Assembly: GCF_900156915.1 (NCBI RefSeq)
Contig: NZ_LT732535.1
Location: 3,733,079-3,797,078, forward strand
Direction: 5' to 3'
Source of the DNA: Sediminibacillus massiliensis
Lineage (GTDB): Bacteria > Bacillota > Bacilli > Bacillales > Amphibacillaceae
Length of the DNA: 64,000 bases
The notes under the pieces are model-generated. The model was not told the DNA's origin and did not search any database. It saw only the letters and a list, made by a program, of their open reading frames with translations. This document shows, piece after piece, positions 1-7,764 of the stretch. Positions within the stretch are counted from its first letter, which is position 1. Each line of letters starts with the position of its first letter. A program made the position numbers and the translations under genes.

Positions 1-95
1 TGCAGCACCGGGTTAGCATTCAACTAAAATTAGAAAAAGAAGAAGCCACATAAAAATGAATTGTCACTAGTTCGCAGTTTCCCTCAACTATAGAG
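1..95. repeat. Right end of a MITE-like intergenic repeat (copy A, cut by window edge)
   Basis: The first 95 bases match the outer arm of the repeat family seen again near 19.6, 27.3, 35.2, 49.9 and 57.1 kb. Shared pieces are CCGGGTTAGCATTCAAC (reverse complement of 27353-27369), a GAAGCCACA block, and the terminal CACTAGTTCGCAGTTT followed by CTCAACTAT. The rest of the copy lies outside the window. No coding capacity is apparent. Confidence 0.75.
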
Positions 96-216
96 CATAA
101 AAATTCACTGGCCTTTGGCGGTTTCTTGGACCTTCAGCAGAGTATGCCAAAGGGCCGTAAATTTAAAATCTTACCCTCATTTCTGTCAAAATAAACATAA
201 ATTTTACAAAATAGGC

Positions 217-243
217 TATAATTTTTCATTTTTCTACCGATAT
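217..243 (+). promoter_or_regulatory. Sigma-D type promoter of motAB
   Basis: TATA at 217-220, a 15-base spacer and ACCGATAT at 236-243 match the sigma-D (FliA-type) consensus TAAA-N15-GCCGATAT at 3/4 and 7/8 positions. It lies about 115 bases upstream of motA, as expected for a flagellar motor operon. No better sigma-A promoter was seen in this gap, which otherwise holds only the repeat end at 1-95. Confidence 0.6.
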
Positions 244-358
244 AAAAAACATAGGAGAACGAATTCAAAAGGAACATCCACCAATTCTTTTATAGAAAAG
301 CGGTAAATTCGTCGACAGATTTGTGTTTGAAAGCAACTAGAAATTGAGGTGTTAGTGA

Positions 359-1159
359 ATGGATAAATCAACAATAATTGGACTTTTGCTAGGGTTCGTG
401 GCAATTGGCGTCGGTATGGTCATGAAAGGGGTGAGCATAGCAGCCCTCATAAACCCTGCAGCCATTTTGATCATATTTCTGGGAACCGCTGCAGCTGTCT
501 TGATTGCCTTTCCGATGAAAACAATAAAGAAAATTCCGGCTTTGTTCCGGATTTTGTTTAAAGAGGAGGAAACCGATCAAACCCATGAAGTGATTGAACG
601 TTTTACTGAATGGGCTGATGTCGTGCGAAAAGAAGGTATCCTGTCACTTGAAGCGCATTTGGATGACATTGAGGATACTTTTTTGAAATCCGGGATAGAA
701 CTGTCGATAGATGGCCAGGACTCTGATTACATCAGAGATGTTCTGCAGGAGAAAATTGAAGCGATGGAACAAAGGCATCAAAAAGGGGCAAGAGTATTTA
801 CACAGGCAGGGACATATGCACCTACATTAGGGGTTTTGGGAGCTGTGATCGGATTAGTCGCCGCTTTGGGCCACATGGAAGATACCGATGCATTGGGTGC
901 TTCCATTTCGGCTGCTTTTATTGCAACCATGTTTGGGATATTCTCAGGATATGTGTTATGGCATCCATTTGCCAATAAACTGAAAGAGAAATCCAAGAAT
1001 GAAGTTCAAGTGAAACAAATTATGATCGAAGGAATTCTGTCAGTTACCAACGGTGAATCACCTATGATTGTCAAAGACAAGCTGAGTTCCTATTTGTCCC
1101 CTTCTGAACAAGTAAAATTAAATGAGAACAAGCAGCAAGCGGGGGAAGATGATGCGTAA
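359..1159 (+). CDS. motA: Flagellar motor stator protein MotA
   Basis: A 266-residue inner-membrane protein of the MotA/TolQ/ExbB family, which forms the ion-conducting stator ring with MotB. Four hydrophobic segments are visible at about residues 5-22, 30-51, 150-170 and 182-202, with the conserved GTYAPTLGVLGAVIGL stretch that carries the channel proline. A long cytoplasmic charged loop lies between TM2 and TM3, which contacts FliG in the family. The sequence reads closer to Bacillus MotA than to the sodium-type MotP from memory. It has an RBS-like GAGGTG at 348-353 and overlaps motB by 11 bases, so the two are translationally coupled. The ion used is not determinable here. Confidence 0.93.
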   Translation: MDKSTIIGLLLGFVAIGVGMVMKGVSIAALINPAAILIIFLGTAAAVLIAFPMKTIKKIPALFRILFKEEETDQTHEVIERFTEWADVVRKEGILSLEAHLDDIEDTFLKSGIELSIDGQDSDYIRDVLQEKIEAMEQRHQKGARVFTQAGTYAPTLGVLGAVIGLVAALGHMEDTDALGASISAAFIATMFGIFSGYVLWHPFANKLKEKSKNEVQVKQIMIEGILSVTNGESPMIVKDKLSSYLSPSEQVKLNENKQQAGEDDA

Positions 1160-1925
1160 AAGAAGAAAAAGCGAGGATGAAGAACATGTAGACGAATCCT
1201 GGTTGATTCCTTATGCCGATATATTAACGCTTCTTCTTGCTTTATTTATTGTTTTATTTGCAATGAGTGAAGTGGATTCAGAAAAGTACCAGGAACTGGC
1301 CACAGTATTCAATAATGAACTGGGTAATGGAGAGGGAGTTCTCGAACACAGTAACAGCATTGTCGAGGTTGCAGAAAAGAAAACAGCTGAAGAGGAAAGT
1401 AATACTGAAACTGAAACAGAGGATAAGAGTGAGGAAGAACTCCACCAACTTGATCAGCTTAAGCAGGATATCGATCAGTACATTGAAGGAAATGATCTTC
1501 CGGAAAAACTTGGCACAAAGCTGACAGATGAAGGTCTCTTGGTGTCAATTAAAGACGACGTTTTTTTTGATCCTGGAAGTGCTGCGGTAAAAGGGGACGG
1601 AAAGGAAATCGCAAAGGAAATATCTGAATTTCTTTATACCGATCCACCTCACCAGATTGTTGTTAGCGGACATACCGATAATGTCCCTATCCATAACAGG
1701 GAATTTGCTTCCAACTGGGATTTGAGTGTTATGCGGGCGGTGAATTTTATGAGGTTGTTATTAGATAACGAAAAACTGGAGGCCCAACGTTTCAGCGCCA
1801 AAGGGTTTGGTGAACATCAACCGATCGCTCCAAATGATAGTGTAGAGAACAGGGCCAAAAATAGAAGGGTAGAGGTACTCATCCTTCCCAACTATGAAAT
1901 CGAAGTTGATGATAAAAATAATTAG
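1149..1925 (+). CDS. motB: Flagellar motor stator protein MotB
   Basis: About 258 residues. The protein has one N-terminal membrane helix (about residues 25-43) preceded by PYAD, whose Asp24 is the ion-binding residue of the family. A very acidic linker (residues about 75-125, rich in Glu) follows, then a C-terminal OmpA-like peptidoglycan-binding domain with SGHTDNVPI and NRRVEVLI. It anchors the stator to the cell wall. An in-frame ATG exists at 1122, but GGGGGAAG directly precedes the ATG pair at 1149/1152, and starting there gives the usual basic MMRKRRK N-terminus, so 1149 is preferred. It overlaps the end of motA. Confidence 0.93.
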   Translation: MMRKRRKSEDEEHVDESWLIPYADILTLLLALFIVLFAMSEVDSEKYQELATVFNNELGNGEGVLEHSNSIVEVAEKKTAEEESNTETETEDKSEEELHQLDQLKQDIDQYIEGNDLPEKLGTKLTDEGLLVSIKDDVFFDPGSAAVKGDGKEIAKEISEFLYTDPPHQIVVSGHTDNVPIHNREFASNWDLSVMRAVNFMRLLLDNEKLEAQRFSAKGFGEHQPIAPNDSVENRAKNRRVEVLILPNYEIEVDDKNN

Positions 1926-1960
1926 ATTTACATATATTTGCTAATTATGTGTAAATTTGT
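1926..1960 (+). terminator. Possible weak terminator after motB
   Basis: ATTTACATA and TATGTGTAAAT can pair imperfectly just after the motB stop and are followed by a short T-rich stretch. The stem is AT-rich, so this is tentative. The bases between here and the riboswitch contain a TATAAT at 2013-2018 that could be the -10 box for the riboswitch transcript; no good -35 was seen. Confidence 0.35.
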
Positions 1961-2061
1961 AGAATTATGTAGAATCTAGTTGTTAATAGGTATTTTTTAC
2001 GATAAAATTAGTTATAATAATAGGTATAAAGTCTTATTTGGTTGCAGAATTACATAAAATT

Positions 2062-2155
2062 GGATGAAAAGGCAAACTATCCGAAAGGTTAGGACGCAAA
2101 GTTACGGGTCTAAAGTTCTGTTCTATTAGCAGGATGATGATCGCCTGACTACCAA
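2062..2155 (+). ncRNA. Cyclic-di-GMP-I (GEMM-I) riboswitch, G20 type
   Basis: The GEMM-I hallmarks appear in order: GGCAAAC at 2071, a CCGAAAGG tetraloop hairpin, the invariant GGACGCAAAG at 2092-2101, CGGGTCTAAA, a second hairpin of variable sequence, and a CGCCTGACTACC closing strand. The base at the position equivalent to Vc2 G20 is G (2071), the form that selects c-di-GMP. An intrinsic terminator follows at 2187 and a chemotaxis operon follows that, so ligand binding probably controls read-through. Family and fold come from established knowledge of GEMM-I; the direction of control is not visible. Confidence 0.92.
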
Positions 2156-2186
2156 ACTAGGTTTATGAGGTAACTTAAACTTATTG

Positions 2187-2222
2187 GCTATCCCTTCTTC
2201 TTAGTGGATAGCTGTTTTTTTA
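2187..2222 (+). terminator. Expression-platform terminator of the riboswitch
   Basis: GCTATCC and GGATAGC form a stem with a pyrimidine-rich loop, followed by seven T. It sits 30 bases downstream of the aptamer and 88 bases before the next gene, the usual place for a transcriptional switch. Confidence 0.8.
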
Positions 2223-2309
2223 CCCTTTTTAAATCGAGTTTACGTTATAAGAAACAAGCTGCCAGTCTTTCATCTGTGGCGTATTTTAAAAAAGGGAGAA
2301 GTGATAATA

Positions 2310-2774
2310 TTGTTGCAAGTTTCAGAGAAAAACAGTCAGAGTATCACCAATTTACTAAATGGTACAGTTAATTCTATTAAAAATGTGGTTCCACTGGAGT
2401 TATCACTTAATAAACCAGAGTTGTCAGGTCAGGTGCTCAGATTGGAGTTCGGAGTTCTGATCGGTATCACAGGCGATATCAAAGGAAAGATGGTTCTGGC
2501 AGGGGATCCGTCCGTTTTTGGCTTTATTGGCAACTCGATGTTCGGAATGCCGTTGGAAGGGGAGATGTTAAGTTCTTTCAGTGGTGAGCTGGGTAATATG
2601 ATTGCCGGAGGTCTATCCACTAATATCAACTCGGAAGGTGTTAAAACGGATATTACGTCCCCGACCATATTAGAAGGAAATACAACATTGTCGGGTTATG
2701 GAAAAGCCCTGTGCCTGCCAGTTACGTTCCAAGAAGCAGGATCGATGAATATTTATTTATTGCTAGATTCATAG
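2310..2774 (+). CDS. cheX: CheX-type chemotaxis phosphatase
   Basis: About 154 residues of the CheC/CheX/FliY phosphatase family, which dephosphorylate CheY-P. The single active-site signature GELGNMIAG (the ExxN pair) is visible mid-protein within SFSGELGNMIAGGLS. One such site and the short length fit CheX rather than CheC. The start is uncertain: RBS GGGAG lies at 2294-2298, so TTG at 2310 (spacing 11) fits better than GTG at 2301 (spacing 2). It is the first gene of the riboswitch-controlled chemotaxis cassette, 10 bases before cheA. The phosphatase assignment is from family knowledge. Confidence 0.8.
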   Translation: MLQVSEKNSQSITNLLNGTVNSIKNVVPLELSLNKPELSGQVLRLEFGVLIGITGDIKGKMVLAGDPSVFGFIGNSMFGMPLEGEMLSSFSGELGNMIAGGLSTNINSEGVKTDITSPTILEGNTTLSGYGKALCLPVTFQEAGSMNIYLLLDS

Positions 2775-2784
2775 GAGGATTTCG

Positions 2785-4776
2785 ATGGATACAAATGAAT
2801 ACACGGATATATTCCTGGACGAAAGCCGGGATCATTTGCAAGCGGTAAATGACAATTTGTTAAAGTTGGAAAAACAACCCGGAGAGCTGGGATTGGTTGC
2901 TGAAATTTTCAGGTCTGCACACACCCTGAAAGGGATGGCTGCGACGATGGGGTTTGAGGATATTGCTTCTTTGACACATCAAATGGAAAATGTTCTGGAT
3001 TTGATAAGGAACAGCCAGTTGGAAGTGACGACAGAAGTGATAGATGTAACCTTTGAAGCGACAGAATCACTAGAGGAAATGGTCAGTGATATTGCAGAAG
3101 GCGGTATGGGGAAGAAGGACGTTTCCCATCTTGTCAATCAGCTAGTACATATTGAAAAGGGGACTTCTCCTGGAAGTGAAGCAGGAGAGATACCTGTAGA
3201 AACAGCAGCTGTAGAAATGAAGCTTGATGAATATCAGTCGACCGTTATTCTTCAGGCAAAAGAGCAAGGATTTGAGGCTTTGCAGGTGAAAGTCCGTCTT
3301 AATGAAGATTGTATGTTAAAAGCAGCACGCGTTTTTATGGTTTTTGAAGGGTTGGAAGAGATGGGCGAAGTGTTAATTTCTGTTCCGGCTGTTGAGGAAC
3401 TGGAAGAAGAGAAATTTGAACAGGAATTTACAGTACTCTTGTTGACTAAAGAAACCATAGACACAGTACAAGCCAGAATAAACAAAGTCTCTGAGGTGGA
3501 AAGTGTGGAGGCAGGTGTTCTGCCTGACAAGCTGGATACGGCTGAAGAGAACCAAGCGAATAAGCCGGAGGAAAACCTGGAGAAGGCTGAACAAGGAAAA
3601 AGTCCACAGGCCAAGCAAGGTACTTCCAAAACAATCAGGGTCAACATTGACCGGATTGATTATTTGATGAATTTGTTCGAAGAAATGGTCATTGACCGAG
3701 GCCGGTTGGAGGATTTATCCAAGCAAGTTGGCAACCATGATTTGATAGAAACAGTAGAACACATGTCACGGGTCACCCAGGATATGCAAAGTATGCTCCT
3801 TACGATGAGAATGGTTCCGGTAGAACAGGTTTTCAACCGTTTTCCACGCATGGTCCGCAGTCTTGCCAAAGACTTAGGCAAAGAGATAAACCTGGAAGTC
3901 TATGGCGCCGACACGGAGTTAGATCGGACTGTTGTCGATGAGATAGGCGACCCGTTAGTTCATTTGATTCGAAATTCTATCGATCATGGAGTTGAATCTC
4001 CTGCCAAGCGGAAAGAACGCGGGAAATCAGAATCAGGAACACTGGTGCTTAATGCTTTTCACAGTGGAAATCATGTATTCATCGAAATCCGGGATGATGG
4101 CGGCGGAATCAATCGGGAGAAAGTGGTAGAAAAAGCGATCAGCAACGGGTTGATCACAGAGGAGCGCTCAGAGAAATTGACTAACGAGGAAGTCTATGAT
4201 TTGATTTTCGCTCCTGGCTTCAGCACTGCCGATCAGGTTTCGGATATTTCCGGTCGTGGTGTTGGTTTAGATGTGGTGAGAAACAAAATTGAATCACTTG
4301 GCGGTCATATCAATGTAGAATCTGCTCCTAAGCAAGGCAGTAAGTTTACGATCCAACTACCGCTGACATTATCAATCCTTTCGACGCTGCTTGTCAAAGT
4401 AGCGAATGAAACATATGCGATTCCACTATCTTCGATTGAAGAAACAGTTCTGTTGAAAAAGTCTCAAATCATGTATATGAAAAACCAACCTGTGATGGAT
4501 TTCAGAGGAAAAGTCATACCGATTCTTTCACTGGAAGAAATCTTTAAAATGCCGGCAGTACAGACAGAGGAAGAACAATCCAATGTTTCGGTTGTAATTG
4601 TCAGGAAAGGCGAAAAGATGACAGCACTTGTGGTTGACTCCTTTATTGGCCAGAAAGAAGTCGTTTTAAAATCACTGGGTGATTTTCTGCCGAATGTATT
4701 TGCCATTTCCGGTGCTACCATTTTAGGGGATGGTCGTGTTTCTTTAATTATAGATCCAAATGAACTAATCATGTGA
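2785..4776 (+). CDS. cheA: Chemotaxis histidine kinase CheA
   Basis: A 663-residue cytoplasmic kinase. The HPt (P1) domain is at residues 1-105 with the phospho-accepting His46 in RSAHTLKG. A P2-like CheY-docking region spans about 150-235, followed by a Glu/Lys-rich linker. The dimerisation helices lie near 285-345. The HATPase domain has the N box HLIRNSIDHG, the DDGGGI G1 box and GRGVGLDVV. The CheW-like P5 domain is at about 525-660. All kinase motifs look intact. RBS AGGAGG lies 7 bases before the ATG. It is cotranscribed with cheX, cheW, cheY and a receptor, so it probably serves that receptor or a dedicated chemosensory array. Confidence 0.95.
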   Translation: MDTNEYTDIFLDESRDHLQAVNDNLLKLEKQPGELGLVAEIFRSAHTLKGMAATMGFEDIASLTHQMENVLDLIRNSQLEVTTEVIDVTFEATESLEEMVSDIAEGGMGKKDVSHLVNQLVHIEKGTSPGSEAGEIPVETAAVEMKLDEYQSTVILQAKEQGFEALQVKVRLNEDCMLKAARVFMVFEGLEEMGEVLISVPAVEELEEEKFEQEFTVLLLTKETIDTVQARINKVSEVESVEAGVLPDKLDTAEENQANKPEENLEKAEQGKSPQAKQGTSKTIRVNIDRIDYLMNLFEEMVIDRGRLEDLSKQVGNHDLIETVEHMSRVTQDMQSMLLTMRMVPVEQVFNRFPRMVRSLAKDLGKEINLEVYGADTELDRTVVDEIGDPLVHLIRNSIDHGVESPAKRKERGKSESGTLVLNAFHSGNHVFIEIRDDGGGINREKVVEKAISNGLITEERSEKLTNEEVYDLIFAPGFSTADQVSDISGRGVGLDVVRNKIESLGGHINVESAPKQGSKFTIQLPLTLSILSTLLVKVANETYAIPLSSIEETVLLKKSQIMYMKNQPVMDFRGKVIPILSLEEIFKMPAVQTEEEQSNVSVVIVRKGEKMTALVVDSFIGQKEVVLKSLGDFLPNVFAISGATILGDGRVSLIIDPNELIM

Positions 4777-4792
4777 ACGGGGGACGATTAAC

Positions 4793-5254
4793 ATGGAAGA
4801 AGTGTCAAAAGTTATCGTATTCGAATTAAAGGATGAAAAATATGGCGTTGACATTCAACAAGTACGTTCCATCGAACGACTGCAAAATGTAACGGAAGTA
4901 CCAAGAACTGCCGCATTCATAAAAGGGGTAATCAACCTTCGAGGTGACATAACCCCTATCATCGATTTGAAAGAGCGACTTCAAATCGGAGAAACAGAAT
5001 ATACGGATGAAACCAGGATATTAATCATCAATATCGACACCATACAAGTCGGGCTTATCGTCGATTCGGCGACAGATGTAGTGGATATTGATTCATCGAT
5101 CATAGATCCGCCGCCTAGAATTATCGGCGGAGTAACCGACGATTTTCTCCGAGGTGTAGCAAAACTAGAGGATAAATTATTGATTTTGCTTGATATGGAA
5201 CGAGTACTTACCCTCGAAGAAATAAATGAAGTGCAAGAGGTTATCGAAGACTGA
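4793..5254 (+). CDS. cheW: Chemotaxis coupling protein CheW
   Basis: A 153-residue scaffold that links receptors to the CheA P5 domain. It is a single CheW domain with the conserved opening VFELKDEKYGVDIQQV, the GVINLRGDITPIIDL segment and the later IGLIVD-like GLIVDSATDVVDI. The length is typical. RBS GGGGGA lies 11 bases before the ATG. It follows cheA by 16 bases in the same operon. It lacks any receiver domain, so it is not CheV. Confidence 0.93.
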   Translation: MEEVSKVIVFELKDEKYGVDIQQVRSIERLQNVTEVPRTAAFIKGVINLRGDITPIIDLKERLQIGETEYTDETRILIINIDTIQVGLIVDSATDVVDIDSSIIDPPPRIIGGVTDDFLRGVAKLEDKLLILLDMERVLTLEEINEVQEVIED

Positions 5255-5375
5255 CCACAGTGCTGCCCGGTTCCTTCTTCCGAATATGGGGAGAACGGAG
5301 GCCGGCATTCGGTTGGTGCTAGTAGTAATAACAGGGGAAGGGAATAACCCCATTATAAATGTAGGAGGAATAAAG

Positions 5376-5732
5376 ATGGCGAAAGTATTGGTGACAGATG
5401 ACGCTTTGTTCATGCGCATGCAGCTTAAAGACATTTTAACTAATTTAGGTCACGAGGTTGTTGGCGAAGCAGAGAATGGCCAGGTTTCTGTGGAAAAATA
5501 CCAGGAACTTCAGCCCGATTTGGTCACGATGGATATCACGATGCCAGAGATGAACGGTGTCGAAGCTTTAAAAGAAATCAAAAAAATTGATAACACGGCT
5601 AAAGTCATCATGTGTTCTGCGATGGGACAACAGGATATGGTCGTGGAAGCAATTCAGGCAGGTGCAAAAGACTTTATCGTTAAGCCGTTTTCTGCTGAAA
5701 GAATAGAAGAATCACTAAACAAAGTTTTATAG
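5376..5732 (+). CDS. cheY: Chemotaxis response regulator CheY
   Basis: A 118-residue stand-alone receiver domain. Acidic pocket residues are Asp8 and Asp9, the phosphorylation site is Asp53 in [11 protein letters not shown], and the switch Ser and Lys are in MCSAMG and VKPFSAE. The reading frame extends upstream to 5226, but GTAGGAGGAATAAAG directly precedes the ATG at 5376 and starting there gives the normal CheY N-terminus. When phosphorylated by CheA it would bind the flagellar switch or an alternative output; the phosphatase CheX is in the same operon. Confidence 0.93.
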   Translation: MAKVLVTDDALFMRMQLKDILTNLGHEVVGEAENGQVSVEKYQELQPDLVTMDITMPEMNGVEALKEIKKIDNTAKVIMCSAMGQQDMVVEAIQAGAKDFIVKPFSAERIEESLNKVL

Positions 5733-5758
5733 ACAACCAAACATCAGGGGGTATTACG

Positions 5759-7465
5759 ATGAAGAAGATATCATCATTGTTCAATTTTAAAACCCTGAAA
5801 ACGAGAATCCTGTTTGGATTTGGATTGATCGTTTTCATGGTGCTATTGTTAGGCGCTTTTAATTTCTTTGCAGTGGATCGGATCAATTCCGGAAGTAGCG
5901 AGATTGTCGATGAGCAATTGCCAATGCTCATAGCCGATGAAAATATTGCTTTCAACATGGCCCGGGGAGTTTCTTTGGTCCGTGGTTACATGCTATATGG
6001 AGACGAAGAATACAAAGAACGTTTCGACAGTTATATGGAAGAAAGCGCAGAGTATCATGAGTTTGTGCTGGGAGAGACCGATTCGGAAAAAGTCAAAGAA
6101 CTTATCGAAAAAAGCAATCAATGGAGAGAAATTGTTGTAGAAGACGTATTTGGAGAATATGACCGTGGTAATGAGGAAATAGCCATGGAAAACTTAGAGA
6201 TCGTTGTGCAACCATTATCGCGTGAAATCATAGATGGTTTCGAAGAGTTCTCAGAACTGAGGGAAGCCAATATCCAGGCAGAAGGGAAAGATATTCTTCA
6301 AATAGGAAGCACTGTCTTATTCATAGGAATTGGAGTAGCTCTGCTTGTCATTGTTCTGGGTGTTGTGATCGCATTGGTTACTGCTCGGAAGATTTCCAAC
6401 CCGATCATTGCAGTCAAAGACAGGATGTATGCGATCAGTGAGGGAGACCTGAGCCAGCCGCCTCTTGAGTCCAATTCAAAGGATGAAATAGGTCAGCTTG
6501 TGGCATCCACTAACTTGATGAATGACTTTATGCGTCAACTATTGCTGCAAATCAACACTGTTTCTGAAACGGTCAGCAGCCAAAGTGAAGAGTTGACTCA
6601 ATCGGCCAGTGAAGTACGAACAGGTTCAGAACAAATTGCATCCACTATGCAGGAACTAGCATCAGGCACCGAATCACAGGCAACGAATGCCGGAGAGTTG
6701 TCGTCTGTAATGGAATCTTTCACAGCAAAAATGCAGGAAGCAAACGGCAATGGCGAAGAAATCTTCCACTCTTCATCAGAAGTTCTTGGTAAGACAGAAG
6801 ATGGTGCTAAACTGATGGAACAGTCTGTAAGCCAGATGGAAACAATCGATCGAATCGTTCAGGATGCTGTCCTAAAAGTAAAAGGATTGGATGAACAGTC
6901 ACAGAAAATTTCCAAGTTAGTATCCGTCATAAAAGATATTGCCGACCAGACCAACCTGTTGGCACTAAATGCTGCGATTGAGGCTGCAAGAGCAGGTGAG
7001 CATGGAAAAGGATTCGCTGTTGTGGCTGATGAAGTCAGGAAATTGGCGGAACAAGTAGGGGATTCGGTAACAGACATTACCGGTATTGTCACCAACATCC
7101 AGACAGAGTCCAGTATGGTTACGGAATCGTTGCAAGGCGGCTACAAGGAAGTCGAGAAAGGTACCAGCCAAATTGAAACCACTGGCGAGACTTTCGCAGA
7201 AATCAATGCAGCAGTTCAAAATATGGTCGATAAAATCAAGTCTGTAACGGCAAGCCTTTCTACCATGGCATCGGATAGCCAGCAAATGAGTGCTTCGATT
7301 GAGGAGATTGCTTCTGTATCGGAAGAAGCAGCAGCGGGAGTCGAGCAAACAAGTGCTTCAGCTCAGCAATCGAGCAGTTCCATGGAAGAAATCGCCGGCA
7401 GCTCTGGAGAACTTGCGCAGCTTGCAGAAGAATTGAATGATTTAGTATCTGAGTTTAAGCTCTAA
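5759..7465 (+). CDS. Methyl-accepting chemotaxis protein (4HB-type sensor)
   Basis: A 568-residue membrane receptor. TM1 is at about residues 17-38 and TM2 at about 183-208. The extracytoplasmic part of some 145 residues is helical and Glu-rich and looks like a four-helix-bundle sensor. HAMP follows (about 205-260), then a long coiled-coil signalling domain with the diagnostic hairpin tip [20 protein letters not shown]. It ends in LVSEFKL and has no CheR-binding pentapeptide. It follows cheY by 26 bases and is closed by a terminator, so it is the cognate receptor of this cassette. The ligand is unknown. Confidence 0.95.
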   Translation: MKKISSLFNFKTLKTRILFGFGLIVFMVLLLGAFNFFAVDRINSGSSEIVDEQLPMLIADENIAFNMARGVSLVRGYMLYGDEEYKERFDSYMEESAEYHEFVLGETDSEKVKELIEKSNQWREIVVEDVFGEYDRGNEEIAMENLEIVVQPLSREIIDGFEEFSELREANIQAEGKDILQIGSTVLFIGIGVALLVIVLGVVIALVTARKISNPIIAVKDRMYAISEGDLSQPPLESNSKDEIGQLVASTNLMNDFMRQLLLQINTVSETVSSQSEELTQSASEVRTGSEQIASTMQELASGTESQATNAGELSSVMESFTAKMQEANGNGEEIFHSSSEVLGKTEDGAKLMEQSVSQMETIDRIVQDAVLKVKGLDEQSQKISKLVSVIKDIADQTNLLALNAAIEAARAGEHGKGFAVVADEVRKLAEQVGDSVTDITGIVTNIQTESSMVTESLQGGYKEVEKGTSQIETTGETFAEINAAVQNMVDKIKSVTASLSTMASDSQQMSASIEEIASVSEEAAAGVEQTSASAQQSSSSMEEIAGSSGELAQLAEELNDLVSEFKL

Positions 7466-7491
7466 TTTTTTACAGGGTGAAACGGATAGAA

Positions 7492-7526
7492 GGGATAACC
7501 GGTAGACAAACTGGTTATCCCGTTTT
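7492..7526 (+). terminator. Terminator after the receptor gene
   Basis: GGGATAACCGGT and ACTGGTTATCCC form a 12-pair stem (one G-T pair) followed by TTTT. It separates the cheX-cheA-cheW-cheY-MCP block from the GGDEF-EAL and cheR genes, which may be read through or have their own promoter. Confidence 0.8.
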
Positions 7527-7587
7527 AAAAGATTGGATGAGTGAATGTGGAGAACGGAAACGCATCAGTAGTAAAAGGAATGATGGA

Positions 7588-7758
7588 ATGATGGGAAAAC
7601 AATCAATAGTTATATTATATAGAATCGGACGTTTTTTGGAGACCGCTTGTATTGCAGGGAAATTGGTCGGCGGAGATGCAGTGATGAAAGTTGTCACCAT
7701 TACGGGAGAAATTTATTTTACGGCAATTGCATCGGGTCCTGCAAGGCCATTACTGTAG
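7588..7758 (+). CDS. Possible 56-residue protein upstream of the GGDEF-EAL gene
   Basis: An open frame starting ATG-ATG with AAAAGGA 8 bases upstream, ending 6 bases before the start of the next gene so that the next RBS overlaps its end. The product has a hydrophobic middle and end (VMKVVTITGEIYFTAIASG) and no recognisable domain. The frame extends further upstream, but that part crosses the terminator at 7492. It could be a leader peptide coupling translation of the signalling protein, or chance. Confidence 0.3.
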   Translation: MMGKQSIVILYRIGRFLETACIAGKLVGGDAVMKVVTITGEIYFTAIASGPARPLL

Positions 7759-7764
7759 GAGGAT

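Noticed and set aside
115-306. 63-residue open frame upstream of motA
   Set aside because: It spans the sigma-D promoter, has no RBS and its composition is not protein-like.
7477-7587. Upstream extension of the frame ending at 7758
   Set aside because: This part crosses the strong terminator at 7492-7526, so it cannot be the translated start.
7466-7764. Possible third GEMM riboswitch before the CACHE-GGDEF-EAL gene
   Set aside because: No GACGCAAAG core or GAAA-hairpin pair; only an ordinary terminator is present.
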